Shown here: one piece after another, positions 9,283 through 17,295 of the stretch
How the letters are laid out: each line of letters begins with the position of its first letter
Numbering within the stretch: position 1 is the first letter of the stretch
Source of the DNA: Porphyrobacter sp. AAP60
Lineage (GTDB): Bacteria > Pseudomonadota > Alphaproteobacteria > Sphingomonadales > Sphingomonadaceae
Reading direction: 5' to 3'
Assembly (NCBI RefSeq): GCF_001296025.1
Contig: NZ_LJHV01000015.1
Location: forward strand, 1-39,345
DNA: 39,345 nt
Program-made: the position numbers and the translations under genes
The notes under the pieces: generated by a model
Database searches by the model: none
What the model saw: only the letters and a program-made list of their open reading frames with translations
Told to the model about the DNA's origin: nothing

Positions 9283-9933
9283 ATGTCCACCCTGCTTGCC
9301 TGTTCTGCCCGGTCGGCCGCCACGCCATCGGTGCTGGCTTTCTTGCGCGATCCCGATTGCAATCTTGCGATCTGGGAACGCGCTCCCTTTGCGGATTTCA
9401 CGCCCCTGACTCATGGCGATCCGCAGGATGTGCGGTTTGAAAGCGGGCTTGATAATTTGCCCGCTACCTTGCGCGGCGCTCTTGCAGAAAACGGCTTTGC
9501 AGGCACACACCTGCACGAAACGCTGATCGCCGATGCCGCGATCCTTGCCCGGGTGTTTTGCGAGGCGCTGGATCTTGCGCGATTTGAACTGCGGCTGGAG
9601 GTTGTGCGCACTGATTCCTGCCGCAAATTCCACGCCGATTATGTCACGGCGCGGCTGATCACCACCTATGCGGGCGAAGGCACAGACTGGCTTGATGATA
9701 GCGACACCGCACGGGTGGCGAGTGGTGAACAGCCCCGGCAGATCAATCGCATGGCGGCGTTCGATGTCGGCTTGTTCAAGGGCAAACTGGCGACCGATCG
9801 CCCTGCCATTCACCGCTCCCCGCCAATTGCAGCGAACAGGGGCGCGCGCTTGCTGATGGTGCTTAACCCGGTAGGCCGGTCATTGGTCGAAAGGGCATAT
9901 TCGCCCCTTTCGCCGGTCGCTCAACTGCCTTAA
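9283..9933 (+). CDS. DUF1826 family protein
   Basis: The 216-residue product has the hallmarks I associate with DUF1826: NLAIWERAP near the N-terminus, KFHADYVTARLITTYAGEGTDWL in the middle, and FDVGLFKGK and HRSPP in the C-terminal part, with conserved His and Asp that could bind metal. No signal peptide or membrane segment is visible, so it is probably cytosolic. The function is unknown; in some bacteria such genes sit near metal-homeostasis genes, including COG0523 GTPases. The ATG at 9283 has CGGAG about 11 nt upstream and is preferred over a TTG at 9241, which would run through the probable promoter. Upstream lies GTTAC-AAC-GTTAC (9248-9260), which may be part of an operator. It is divergent from the lipoprotein gene. 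Confidence 0.75.
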   Translation: MSTLLACSARSAATPSVLAFLRDPDCNLAIWERAPFADFTPLTHGDPQDVRFESGLDNLPATLRGALAENGFAGTHLHETLIADAAILARVFCEALDLARFELRLEVVRTDSCRKFHADYVTARLITTYAGEGTDWLDDSDTARVASGEQPRQINRMAAFDVGLFKGKLATDRPAIHRSPPIAANRGARLLMVLNPVGRSLVERAYSPLSPVAQLP

Positions 9934-10022
9934 CAAGCGCGCCATGCGCCCGCGCGGGCGCGATCCACTGAGATTGCCGCCCGATCCTGTGCGGCTGATC
10001 TTTCGCAAGAGGTATGCCGTCG

Positions 10023-12167
10023 ATGAAGAAGTTCCTGCTCGCCGGGGCCAGCGCCCTGATGCTTTCGACCCCCGCAGCGGTAATGGCCGATGAAGGCATG
10101 TGGTTGCCAAGCCAGACCGGCGCGATTGCCGATGCGATGAAGCAGGCCGGGCTGGAACTCGATCCGGCCACGCTGGGCGATCTGCAACGCCCGCCGCTCA
10201 CCGCGATCGCATCGCTCGGCGGTTGTTCGGCAGCCTTTCTTTCGCCTGAAGGTCTGGTGGCGACCAACCACCACTGCGTCGCCGGGTCGCTGCAATATAA
10301 TTCCTCGCCTGAGAACGATTACCTCACCAATGGCTTCCTCGCCGCGACATTGGCGGATGAAATCCCCGCCGCACCGGGCAGCCGCGTCTATGTGATCGAA
10401 GACCTGCGCGATGTTTCCGCCGCGATGCTGAAGGGCGCAGACAAACTGGAAGGCCGTGCGCGCTATGACCGGCTGCAGGCCAATCGCACCGCGCTGATCG
10501 AAGCGTGCGAAAAGCAGGCCAACCGCCGCTGCGACGTGCGCGCCTATTTCGGCGGGCAGCAATATTGGTTGCAGCAGCAGCTTGAAATCAAGGACGTGCG
10601 GCTTGCCTATGCGCCTGCCGCGGGCGTCGGCAATTTCGGCGGCGAGAAGGACAACTGGATGTGGCCGCGCCACACCGGCGATTTCGCCTTCTACCGCGCC
10701 TATGTTGCCCCTGACGGATCATCGGCGGCCTTCAGCAAGGACAATGTCCCGTTCAAGCCCAAGGCCTTCCTGCCGATCGCCAAGACCGGCGTGAAGGAAG
10801 GCGACTTCATCATGGTCGCAGGCTTCCCCGGCACCACAGAGCGTCTGCGTCTGGCCGAGGAAGCGCGGTTCTATTACGAAGAACTCTATCCCTATCAGCA
10901 GAACATGCTGACCGAATACGGCGATCTGATCGACGCGCTGACGGCAGGCAATCAGGCGGCGACCATCGCCTATGCCGCAACGCTTCAGGGCATCGAGAAT
11001 TACGAGAAGAAAATCGCTGGCCAACTGGCCGGGGCCGATGCCATCTCGCTCGTGGAAAAGAAGCAGGCTGAGGAAGCCGGTTTCCGCGACTGGATCAAGG
11101 CCGACCCCAAGCGCGAGGCGCAATACGGCGCGGCACTGACCGAACTCGACAAGCTGATTGCGGAAAGCAATTCCGAAGCTCTCGCCGATGCCAAGCGCGG
11201 GATGCTGGGCCGCAGCCAGATGTATGGCGCAGCGCGACAGCTTTATCGCTGGGCCAACGAACAGGCCAAGCCGGACAAGGACCGCGAGCCCGGCTATCAG
11301 GAGCGTGACCGCGCCTTCATGACGCAGGGGATGCAGCGGATCGAGCGCCGTTATGTGGCCGAAATCGACCAGGCACTGTGGGAAGACGGCCTTGCCGAAT
11401 ACCGCACCCTGCCCGCAGATCAGCGCATTGAAAGCTTCGATGCCTTCATGGAAGGCCGCGACGTCGCATCGTTCTATTCCGCGCCCACGCTCACGCTAGA
11501 CGACACCGCCGAGCGGCTGGCATGGATGGATAAGCCGGTCTTCGAGTTCCAGGCATCGAGCGATCCCTTCATCCAGCTCGCCGTTGCCACCTATGACGAA
11601 GCCATGGCCGATGAAGCCGAGGGCAAGGAGCGTTCCGGCCACGTCCAGAAGGCGCGTTCCAAGGTGATGGAAGCGCGCCTCGCCTATGCCGCATCGCAGG
11701 GCAAGACCATGTATCCGGACGCCAACGGATCGCTGCGGTTCACCTATGGCAAGGTGACCGGAAAGGCCGTCGACGGGCAAATCTGGACGCCGTTCACCAC
11801 CGCTGAAGGCATCGTGACCAAGCACACCGGCCGCGGCGAATTCGATGCGCCCGACAAGATGATCGAACTGATCAAGGCCAAGGATTACGGCCAGTATGCT
11901 GCGCCCGAACTGGGCACCCTGCCGGTCGATTATCTCTCGACCGTGGACATCACCAACGGCAATTCCGGCTCTTCGACGCTGAATGCGCGCGGCGAGTTTG
12001 TCGGCCTCGCGTTCGATGGCACGATCGAAGGCGTGGTGTCTGACTGGATGTATGATCCGGCCATCAACCGCACCATTCATGTCGATAGCCGCTTCATGCT
12101 GTGGACCATGGAAAAGGTCGACGGGGCGGACCGTCTGCTGAAGGAAATGGGCGTCGCCGCCGAGTGA
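10023..12167 (+). CDS. S46-family dipeptidyl-peptidase (DPP7/DPP11 type)
   Basis: This 714-residue serine peptidase should remove dipeptides from peptide N-termini in the periplasm. A signal peptide (MKKFLLAG..., cleavage about AVMA/DEG) is followed by the S46 fold. The triad is visible: His in TNHHCV (82-85), Asp220 in HTGDFAFYRAY, and Ser648 in GNSGSSTLN. The residue 18 positions after the Ser, which is Arg in Asp/Glu-specific DPP11, is Gly666 here (FDGT), so a DPP7-like preference for hydrophobic P1 residues is inferred. The ATG at 10023 (MKKF) is preferred to the ATG at 10014 because AAGAGG lies about 10 nt upstream of it. Length matches the family (about 700-720 residues). It appears to be a single-gene unit and may supply dipeptides for amino-acid catabolism. 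Confidence 0.95.
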   Translation: MKKFLLAGASALMLSTPAAVMADEGMWLPSQTGAIADAMKQAGLELDPATLGDLQRPPLTAIASLGGCSAAFLSPEGLVATNHHCVAGSLQYNSSPENDYLTNGFLAATLADEIPAAPGSRVYVIEDLRDVSAAMLKGADKLEGRARYDRLQANRTALIEACEKQANRRCDVRAYFGGQQYWLQQQLEIKDVRLAYAPAAGVGNFGGEKDNWMWPRHTGDFAFYRAYVAPDGSSAAFSKDNVPFKPKAFLPIAKTGVKEGDFIMVAGFPGTTERLRLAEEARFYYEELYPYQQNMLTEYGDLIDALTAGNQAATIAYAATLQGIENYEKKIAGQLAGADAISLVEKKQAEEAGFRDWIKADPKREAQYGAALTELDKLIAESNSEALADAKRGMLGRSQMYGAARQLYRWANEQAKPDKDREPGYQERDRAFMTQGMQRIERRYVAEIDQALWEDGLAEYRTLPADQRIESFDAFMEGRDVASFYSAPTLTLDDTAERLAWMDKPVFEFQASSDPFIQLAVATYDEAMADEAEGKERSGHVQKARSKVMEARLAYAASQGKTMYPDANGSLRFTYGKVTGKAVDGQIWTPFTTAEGIVTKHTGRGEFDAPDKMIELIKAKDYGQYAAPELGTLPVDYLSTVDITNGNSGSSTLNARGEFVGLAFDGTIEGVVSDWMYDPAINRTIHVDSRFMLWTMEKVDGADRLLKEMGVAAE

Positions 12168-12184
12168 GCGGGGCCGCTAAAATC

Positions 12185-12198
12185 TGAATAAGTATGCG
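12185..12198 (+). promoter_or_regulatory. 14-nt element shared by glk and zwf leaders (copy 1)
   Basis: The sequence TGAATAAGTATGCG lies 64 nt before the glk start codon. The identical 14-mer occurs upstream of zwf (18583-18596). It is AT-rich within a GC-rich genome and is directly followed by a strong hairpin in both places. It may contain a -10 region or a regulator site. Its role is inferred from position and identity only. Confidence 0.5.
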
Positions 12199-12220
12199 GC
12201 GCGTGGGATTCCCGCGCGCC
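12198..12220 (+). other. GC-rich hairpin in the glk leader
   Basis: A 10-bp stem (GGCGCGTGGG pairing with CCCGCGCGCC, one G-U pair) with a 3-nt loop ATT sits right after the shared 14-nt element. No T-tract follows, so it is not a typical intrinsic terminator. It could be a 5'-end stabiliser, an attenuator or a protein-binding site in the glk mRNA. Confidence 0.5.
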
Positions 12221-12261
12221 GCCTGCTACGGCTTTCCCCGCCAGAAAATGGGGAGAGTGCG

Positions 12262-13257
12262 ATGTACGAAGTGGTGGTGGTCGATATCGGCGGCACCCAT
12301 GCCCGGTTTGCGATTGCCAGTATCGCAGACGACGGGGCGATCATCCTCGATGATCCGGCAACGCTCCACACCGCCGATCACGCCAGTTTCCAGACCGCGT
12401 GGGAGCATTTCCGCGAATTGCGCGGCGGCACCTTGCCCCGCGCCGTCAGCATGGCGATTGCCGGGCCCGTCGGCAGCCCCGGCAATCCCAATCCGGTCAT
12501 CCGCTTCACCAACAATCCGTGGATCATCCGCCCCGCCCTGATCAATGAAAAGCTGGGGGTGGAACGCTTCACCCTCGTCAATGATTTCGCGGCCGTAGCC
12601 CATGCCGTGGCACGCGCGGATGACGATCAGTTCCTTCACCTTGCCGGGCCGGACGAGCCGCTGGGCCGGGACGGCACAATCAGCGTGCTTGGCCCCGGCA
12701 CCGGGCTGGGCGTGGCCCATCTGTGGCGGTCTGGCAGCCAATACCGCGTGCAGGCGACCGAGGGCGGGCATATCGACTTTGCCCCGCTGGACAGCATCGA
12801 GGACGCGATCCTTGCCCGGCTGCGCAGTCGCCACAATCGTGTTTCAGTTGAGCGGGTGGTGGCCGGCCCCGGCATCGTCGACATCTATCAGGCGCTCGCC
12901 GCCATGGAACATCGCAGCGTCTCGGAACGCGATGCCATCGAAATCTGGACGCTAGGCACCAGCGGGGAAGACAGCCTTGCCGCTGCCGCGGTTGATCGCT
13001 TTTGCCTGTCGCTAGGGTCGGTCGCGGGCGATCTTGCCCTGGCCCAGGGCGGCTTTGCGGGCGTGGTTATCGCAGGCGGGCTGGGCTACCGCATCCGCGA
13101 TAGCCTGCTGGCATCGGGCTTTGCCGCAAGGTTCAAGGCCAAAGGGCGGTTCGAAAGCCTGATGGCGGGCATCCCGGTCAAGCTGATCGTCCACCCCCAG
13201 CCCGGCCTGTTCGGCGCGGCGGCGGCTTACGCATCCGAACATGAGGGAACTCTATGA
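12262..13257 (+). CDS. glk: Glucokinase (E. coli Glk type)
   Basis: The 331-residue product should phosphorylate glucose with ATP to glucose-6-phosphate in the cytosol and feed the Entner-Doudoroff genes downstream. It belongs to the COG0837 Glk family rather than ROK: DIGGTHARFA near the N-terminus (phosphate binding), VNDFAAVAHA, the LGPGTGLGVA loop and EGGHIDFAP are all present. The ATG at 12262 has GGGGAGAG just upstream. The gene overlaps the next one by 4 nt (ATGA), so the two are probably translated together. The leader carries the 14-nt element and hairpin also found before zwf. Length agrees with the family (about 320-330). Confidence 0.95.
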   Translation: MYEVVVVDIGGTHARFAIASIADDGAIILDDPATLHTADHASFQTAWEHFRELRGGTLPRAVSMAIAGPVGSPGNPNPVIRFTNNPWIIRPALINEKLGVERFTLVNDFAAVAHAVARADDDQFLHLAGPDEPLGRDGTISVLGPGTGLGVAHLWRSGSQYRVQATEGGHIDFAPLDSIEDAILARLRSRHNRVSVERVVAGPGIVDIYQALAAMEHRSVSERDAIEIWTLGTSGEDSLAAAAVDRFCLSLGSVAGDLALAQGGFAGVVIAGGLGYRIRDSLLASGFAARFKAKGRFESLMAGIPVKLIVHPQPGLFGAAAAYASEHEGTL

Positions 13258-16019
13258 AGACCATAGCCGCGCTCGAATCGCGCCTTGGCGAGCTTCACCA
13301 GCGCACACGGGAAACGCCGCTGTTCAACCCGGTGTTCCAGCTATCGCTCGATTTGTCGCGGGCGCTGGAAGCGGGCGAAATCAGCCTGGATGATCTCACC
13401 GCGCTGGTGGCGGAGCTGGAGTGTGACGGGCTGAAAACCCGCGCGGCCAAGCTGCGCCGCCTGCTGGCTGCACCATCCCGCGATGCCGCGCCGCTGGCAG
13501 GCGAAGATGACGAGTTCGAAGCCTTCCGCGCCCGCTGGGAACACCCCCAGCTGCACGCGGTGTTCACCGCCCACCCAACCTTCCTGCTCGCCCCCGCGCA
13601 GACCGCGGCGGTCGCGGCAGCGGCATCATCTGCCGGTACGATTGACGATGCCGCCAGCATAGACCCTGCCGATCGGCCCGCTGTGACGCTGGTATACGAA
13701 CACCGCGAGGCATTGGCCGCCATGGCCCGGGCGCAGGATGCGCGCGATGCCATCGTCGCCCGTTTGCTGGATGAAGCGCAAACCCGCTGGCCGCAGGAAT
13801 GGCGCGGCTTTCGCCCCCTGCCGTTCCGCTTTGCCAGCTGGGTCGGATACGACATGGACGGGCGCACAGATATCGGCTGGCACACCTCGATCGGGTTCCG
13901 CCTGACCGAGAAGGCAGAGCGGTTGGCGCGTGACACCGCCAGTCTTGAAGCCATCGACGCTGCCCATCCCATGCTCGAAACCCTGCGCCCTGCGACCGCT
14001 TTTGCGCAGGCACGGGCCGATGATTTTGCCGGCGACCTTTCGGGCGGCGAAGCCTTGGCCGAAGCCGCCAACCGGCTGACCACGCACAGCCCGGACAACC
14101 TGCTGTCGCTTGCGCCGCTGATCGCCGCGCTGGAGAACGAGGCGCAAACCGCCGCGCCTGATCGAGCCGCACGCTTGCTGACATTGGCCGCCGCAATGCG
14201 CGCCGATGGGCTGGGAATGGGCGGAATCCATTTCCGGGTGAACGCCAAGCAGCTTCACAATGCCATCCGCCGCCGCCTGCCGGACGGTGGCACAATCGAA
14301 CTCGCCAGCAAGAGCGCGCTCGCCACCTTGCGCGCCATGGTGGAAGAGGCGCAGCCGCTGCGCACCAATTTTGCAGCCCTCGCCACGGAAAGCTCCACCG
14401 CGATCCGGCAGTTCATCGCGATGGCGCAGATCCTCAAGCACATCGATGCCGATGCGCCAATCCGTATGCTGGTGGCCGAATGCGAACAGCCCGCCACGGT
14501 GCTCGCCGCGCTCTATTTCGCCAAGCTGTTCGGGGTGGAGGGCAAGGTCGATGTTTCGCCGCTGTTCGAGACGGAAACCGCGCTGGAACATGGCGGGCGC
14601 TTTCTCGATGCCTTGCTGGCCGAACCCGCCTACCGCGCCTATGCGCGGGTGCGGGGGCGCGTGGCGGTGCAGACCGGATTTTCCGATGCCGGGCGGTTTG
14701 TCGGGCAGATCCCCGCCAGCCTCGCGATCGAGCGGCTGCAAGGTCGGCTGGCAGAGGCGATGGCGGCCAATGGCCTCAGCGATGTGGCTGCGCTCGTCTT
14801 CAACACTCACGGCGAAAGCATGGGTCGCGGCGCGCATCCGGCGGGCTTCCGCGACCGCCTGGAATGGCCGCTGTCCCCTTGGGCGCGGCGGCGGTTTGCG
14901 CGGGCGGGCATCCGGCTGGAGCCCGAGGTCAGCTTTCAGGGCGGCGATGGCTATCTGTTCTTCGCCACGCCCGAACTGGCGCTGGCTACCCTCACCCGCA
15001 TTGCCGAATTGCGCCCGGCCGAAGCCGATCTCGCCGCGCCGGCCGATCCGTTCTATCATCGCACCGATATCAGCCTGGATTTCTACCGCGCGATCAAGGA
15101 ACACCAGGGCGATCATCTGGCCAGCCGCACCTATGCGCGGGCGGTGACTGCCTTCGGCCTCGGCCTGCTGAACTCCACCGGCAGCCGCGTGTCGCGCCGC
15201 CAGTCCGACATCAACGCCGACCGCGAGATGAGCCTGCGCCAGATCCGCGCGATCCCGCACAATGCGATCCTCCAGCAGCTTGGCTACCCCGTCAATGTCA
15301 TCGCCGGAATCGGCAGCGCGGCCGATAGCAACCGCGAGGAAATTGCTGCCTTGCTGGTCGAGTCGCCACGCGGTCGGCAGATCCTCCGCCTGCTGAATGC
15401 CGCCAACGCGCTGGCCAGTATCAAGACCGTGGCGGCTTATGGCGAGCTGTTCAATTCCGCCTATTGGGCCAGCCGCACCTATCGCGGCACCGAGGATCAT
15501 CTGGCGGGCGCCTGTGCGGCTTTGGCGGAATATCTGGTGGGTGATGATCGCACCGGCGTGTTCCGCCGCTTGGCCTCCCGCCTGCGGATCGATGCCTTGA
15601 AGCTCCACCGCTTGACCGATCTGATCGCCGATGACACGCCAGACCCGGATCGCGAACACGTGCGCCGCCGCATCGGGGTGTTGCAGGCGCTGCGGTTGGC
15701 ATTGCTCCAGCATATGTTCCTGAAGGTCGTGTCGGTTCCCGCTTTCAGCCGCGCCAATGATATCAGCCGGGGTGACGTGATCGAAATGGTGCTGACCTTG
15801 CGGGTGGAAGAGGCGCTGGCGCAGTTGCGGCGCGCCTTCCCGGTGCGGGTGCCGGGGCCGCGCGATTTTCCGCTGGATGAGCCGAGCGACTACCCCGATG
15901 GCGGCGAGGAAGGTTACGGCGCGATCGAGCGGGACTGCCTTACGCCCATCGCCCGCGCCCATGCGCTGTCGCTGAGGATCACCACCGCGATTGCCAACGA
16001 ATTCGGGGCGCACGGGTGA
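13254..16019 (+). CDS. Divergent phosphoenolpyruvate-carboxylase-like protein with altered catalytic motifs
   Basis: This 921-residue protein aligns by eye along the PEP carboxylase family (E. coli Ppc, 883 residues). Retained: TAHPT with His107 (E. coli His138), SWVGYDMDG (196-203), Arg328 (Arg396), LFET with Glu439 (metal ligand Glu506), Asp478 in GFSDAG (metal ligand Asp543), Arg525 in MGRG (Arg587), GSR at 643-645 (Arg699) and RAIP at 665-668 (Arg713). Changed: the residue after TAHPT is Phe, Lys546 corresponds to Arg481, the HGRGG loop is replaced by HGES (519-522), losing Arg581 and two residues, and the C-terminus ends FGAHG without the family's NTG tail. So the metal and PEP sites look preserved but the carboxylation loop and C-terminus do not. 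It overlaps glk by 4 nt, and GAGGGA precedes the ATG. It may be a PEP-binding enzyme of altered chemistry, a regulator, or a very diverged carboxylase. Confidence 0.85.
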   Translation: MKTIAALESRLGELHQRTRETPLFNPVFQLSLDLSRALEAGEISLDDLTALVAELECDGLKTRAAKLRRLLAAPSRDAAPLAGEDDEFEAFRARWEHPQLHAVFTAHPTFLLAPAQTAAVAAAASSAGTIDDAASIDPADRPAVTLVYEHREALAAMARAQDARDAIVARLLDEAQTRWPQEWRGFRPLPFRFASWVGYDMDGRTDIGWHTSIGFRLTEKAERLARDTASLEAIDAAHPMLETLRPATAFAQARADDFAGDLSGGEALAEAANRLTTHSPDNLLSLAPLIAALENEAQTAAPDRAARLLTLAAAMRADGLGMGGIHFRVNAKQLHNAIRRRLPDGGTIELASKSALATLRAMVEEAQPLRTNFAALATESSTAIRQFIAMAQILKHIDADAPIRMLVAECEQPATVLAALYFAKLFGVEGKVDVSPLFETETALEHGGRFLDALLAEPAYRAYARVRGRVAVQTGFSDAGRFVGQIPASLAIERLQGRLAEAMAANGLSDVAALVFNTHGESMGRGAHPAGFRDRLEWPLSPWARRRFARAGIRLEPEVSFQGGDGYLFFATPELALATLTRIAELRPAEADLAAPADPFYHRTDISLDFYRAIKEHQGDHLASRTYARAVTAFGLGLLNSTGSRVSRRQSDINADREMSLRQIRAIPHNAILQQLGYPVNVIAGIGSAADSNREEIAALLVESPRGRQILRLLNAANALASIKTVAAYGELFNSAYWASRTYRGTEDHLAGACAALAEYLVGDDRTGVFRRLASRLRIDALKLHRLTDLIADDTPDPDREHVRRRIGVLQALRLALLQHMFLKVVSVPAFSRANDISRGDVIEMVLTLRVEEALAQLRRAFPVRVPGPRDFPLDEPSDYPDGGEEGYGAIERDCLTPIARAHALSLRITTAIANEFGAHG

Positions 16020-16035
16020 CAGGCTGAGCCACCAA

Positions 16036-16051
16036 TGTTTCACGTGAAACA
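16036..16051. other. parS site (ParB centromere-like site), perfect palindrome
   Basis: TGTTTCACGTGAAACA is the exact 16-bp parS sequence known for chromosomal ParB in alphaproteobacteria such as Caulobacter and close to that of Bacillus. Here it is part of an 18-bp palindrome (16035-16052). It lies 16 nt after the stop of the PEP-carboxylase-like gene. ParB would load here and spread, acting in chromosome segregation. A second copy lies at 23690. Confidence 0.92.
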
Positions 16052-16073
16052 TCGCCGAATTGCCGCGGGAAAT

Positions 16074-16128
16074 GGGTCTAAGAGGGGTCTAGCGGGGGTC
16101 TAGCGGGGCCTAAGCGGCGTCTAGCGTA
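16074..16128 (+). repeat. Five-copy 11-bp tandem repeat, unit GGGTCTAGCGG
   Basis: Five head-to-tail units are present: GGGTCTAAGAG, GGGTCTAGCGG twice, GGCCTAAGCGG and CGTCTAGCGTA. All keep the central CTA. The array fills the space between parS and the stop codon of the LacI gene on the other strand. The 11-bp period is close to one DNA turn, so a protein could contact one face of the helix. It is non-coding on both strands; its function is unknown. Confidence 0.85.
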
Positions 16129-16130
16129 GC

Positions 16131-17156
16131 TCAGAAACGCGCCGTGCTGCCCCTTGCGATCAGCGAGACCGGCACCCGGCTGCGGGCTTTGGCGCCATCG
16201 GCATCCAGCACCGCTTCGACCAGCGCGGCGCCCGCTTCGGCGGGATCGGGGGCAATCGTGGTCAACGCGGGACGGCTGAAACGGCCCGCCAGCAGATCGT
16301 CGAACCCCATCACGCCCATGTCGGCAGGGACGGACAAGTCGGCTGCGGCAAAGGCTTCCATCGCGCCCAGCGCCATGGCGTCGCAAGCGGCGAACACCGC
16401 ATCGATATCATCGCCCCGCTCGATCAGGCGGCGGGCGGCACGGCGGCCTTCTTCCTCGCGGGAGGCAGCGTTGACGGTGGGGGCGAGGCAGGGCTCCAGT
16501 CCGGCAGCGCGCATGGCCTCGGCATAGCCTTCATAACGTTCGGTAAACTGCACCTGCGGCGTATTCAGCGCGCCGAGAAAGCACGGGCGGCGATATCCGG
16601 CAGCCAGCAGGTGTTCGACCGCCAACCGCCCCGCAGCGCGGTTATCCGATCGCACCCAGTCCAGCTCGTCAAACGGTGATCCCCAATAGGCCACCTGTCG
16701 CCCGTCGCTATCCAGCGCGCGGAAGTAATCCCATGCCGCCTGATTGGTGGTGGTGCCGATCACCACCAACCCATCGGCGCGGCCCTGTTCCTGATAGTGG
16801 CCGAAGAAGGCTTCCGGCGCAGCCTGAAAGCTCACCAGCGTTTCAAACCCGCGTTCCGATGCCGCAACGCACACGCTGCCCAGCAGCGCATAGGCAAAGG
16901 GGTTGATCGTGGCCGCGCTGTCACCTTCGCGGCAGATCACCACCACCGCCAGCGTTCCGGTCGATCCCCGGCGCAGCCGCGCGGCGCGTTCATCGACGAA
17001 GTAACCGAGCGCTTCTGCCGCCTCGATCACCTTGCGCCGCGTGGCCTCGGCAATGGCGGGCGATCCTGACAAGGCGCGGCTGACCGTCGGCTGGCTGACG
17101 CCGGCCCGCTCCGCCACATCGAACGATGTCGGCCGTCTTTTCGATCCCCCGCTCAT
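16131..17156 (-). CDS. LacI-family transcriptional regulator, probably of the adjacent sugar transporter and glucose genes
   Basis: The 341-residue protein has an N-terminal LacI helix-turn-helix (TSFDVAERAGVSQPTVSRALSG, about residues 10-31) followed by a hinge helix and a periplasmic-binding-protein-like effector domain (about 65-341), with the family-typical GVMGFDD near the C-terminus. It is divergent from the FucP-type transporter at 17296, and a LacI-type palindrome lies in front of that gene, so control of the transporter, and perhaps zwf-edd-eda, is likely. The ligand is probably a hexose or a phosphorylated sugar (inference). The ATG at 17156 has only a weak ribosome-binding site. 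Confidence 0.9.
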   Translation of the reverse strand: MSGGSKRRPTSFDVAERAGVSQPTVSRALSGSPAIAEATRRKVIEAAEALGYFVDERAARLRRGSTGTLAVVVICREGDSAATINPFAYALLGSVCVAASERGFETLVSFQAAPEAFFGHYQEQGRADGLVVIGTTTNQAAWDYFRALDSDGRQVAYWGSPFDELDWVRSDNRAAGRLAVEHLLAAGYRRPCFLGALNTPQVQFTERYEGYAEAMRAAGLEPCLAPTVNAASREEEGRRAARRLIERGDDIDAVFAACDAMALGAMEAFAAADLSVPADMGVMGFDDLLAGRFSRPALTTIAPDPAEAGAALVEAVLDADGAKARSRVPVSLIARGSTARF

Positions 17157-17265
17157 GGTGCTGTGCTTCTAGGGCGGGATAGCACAACCGCGCAAGCTGC
17201 CACTGCATTGCTATTCGCACTGGATTTGTGGGCGAGGCTCTTGCAATTCTATCGAAGCGAGCGGA

Positions 17266-17281
17266 TTGAGAACGTTCGCAA
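17266..17281. promoter_or_regulatory. Candidate LacI-type operator before the FucP-like transporter
   Basis: TTGAGAACGTTCGCAA is a 16-bp palindrome with one mismatched pair and a central AACGTT typical of LacI-family operators. It ends 14 nt before the transporter start and lies in the gap shared with the divergent LacI gene. It is similar but not identical to the operators at 27083 and 27106, in keeping with a different regulator. Confidence 0.5.
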
Positions 17282-17295
17282 TGGGAGAGGCGACA

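Noticed and set aside
12198..12220. Intrinsic terminator of the peptidase gene
   Set aside because: The stem is strong but no T-tract follows on either strand in the right direction, and it sits after the shared 14-nt element in the glk leader.
13626..16052. An 808-codon minus-strand frame opposite the PEP-carboxylase-like gene, starting at parS
   Set aside because: Its translation is rich in Gln, His, Gly and Arg with no family signature, while the plus strand has clear PEPC-family motifs.
16074..16128. Possible CRISPR or IS-end repeat
   Set aside because: The units are only 11 bp and directly adjacent, with no spacers, transposase or target duplication.
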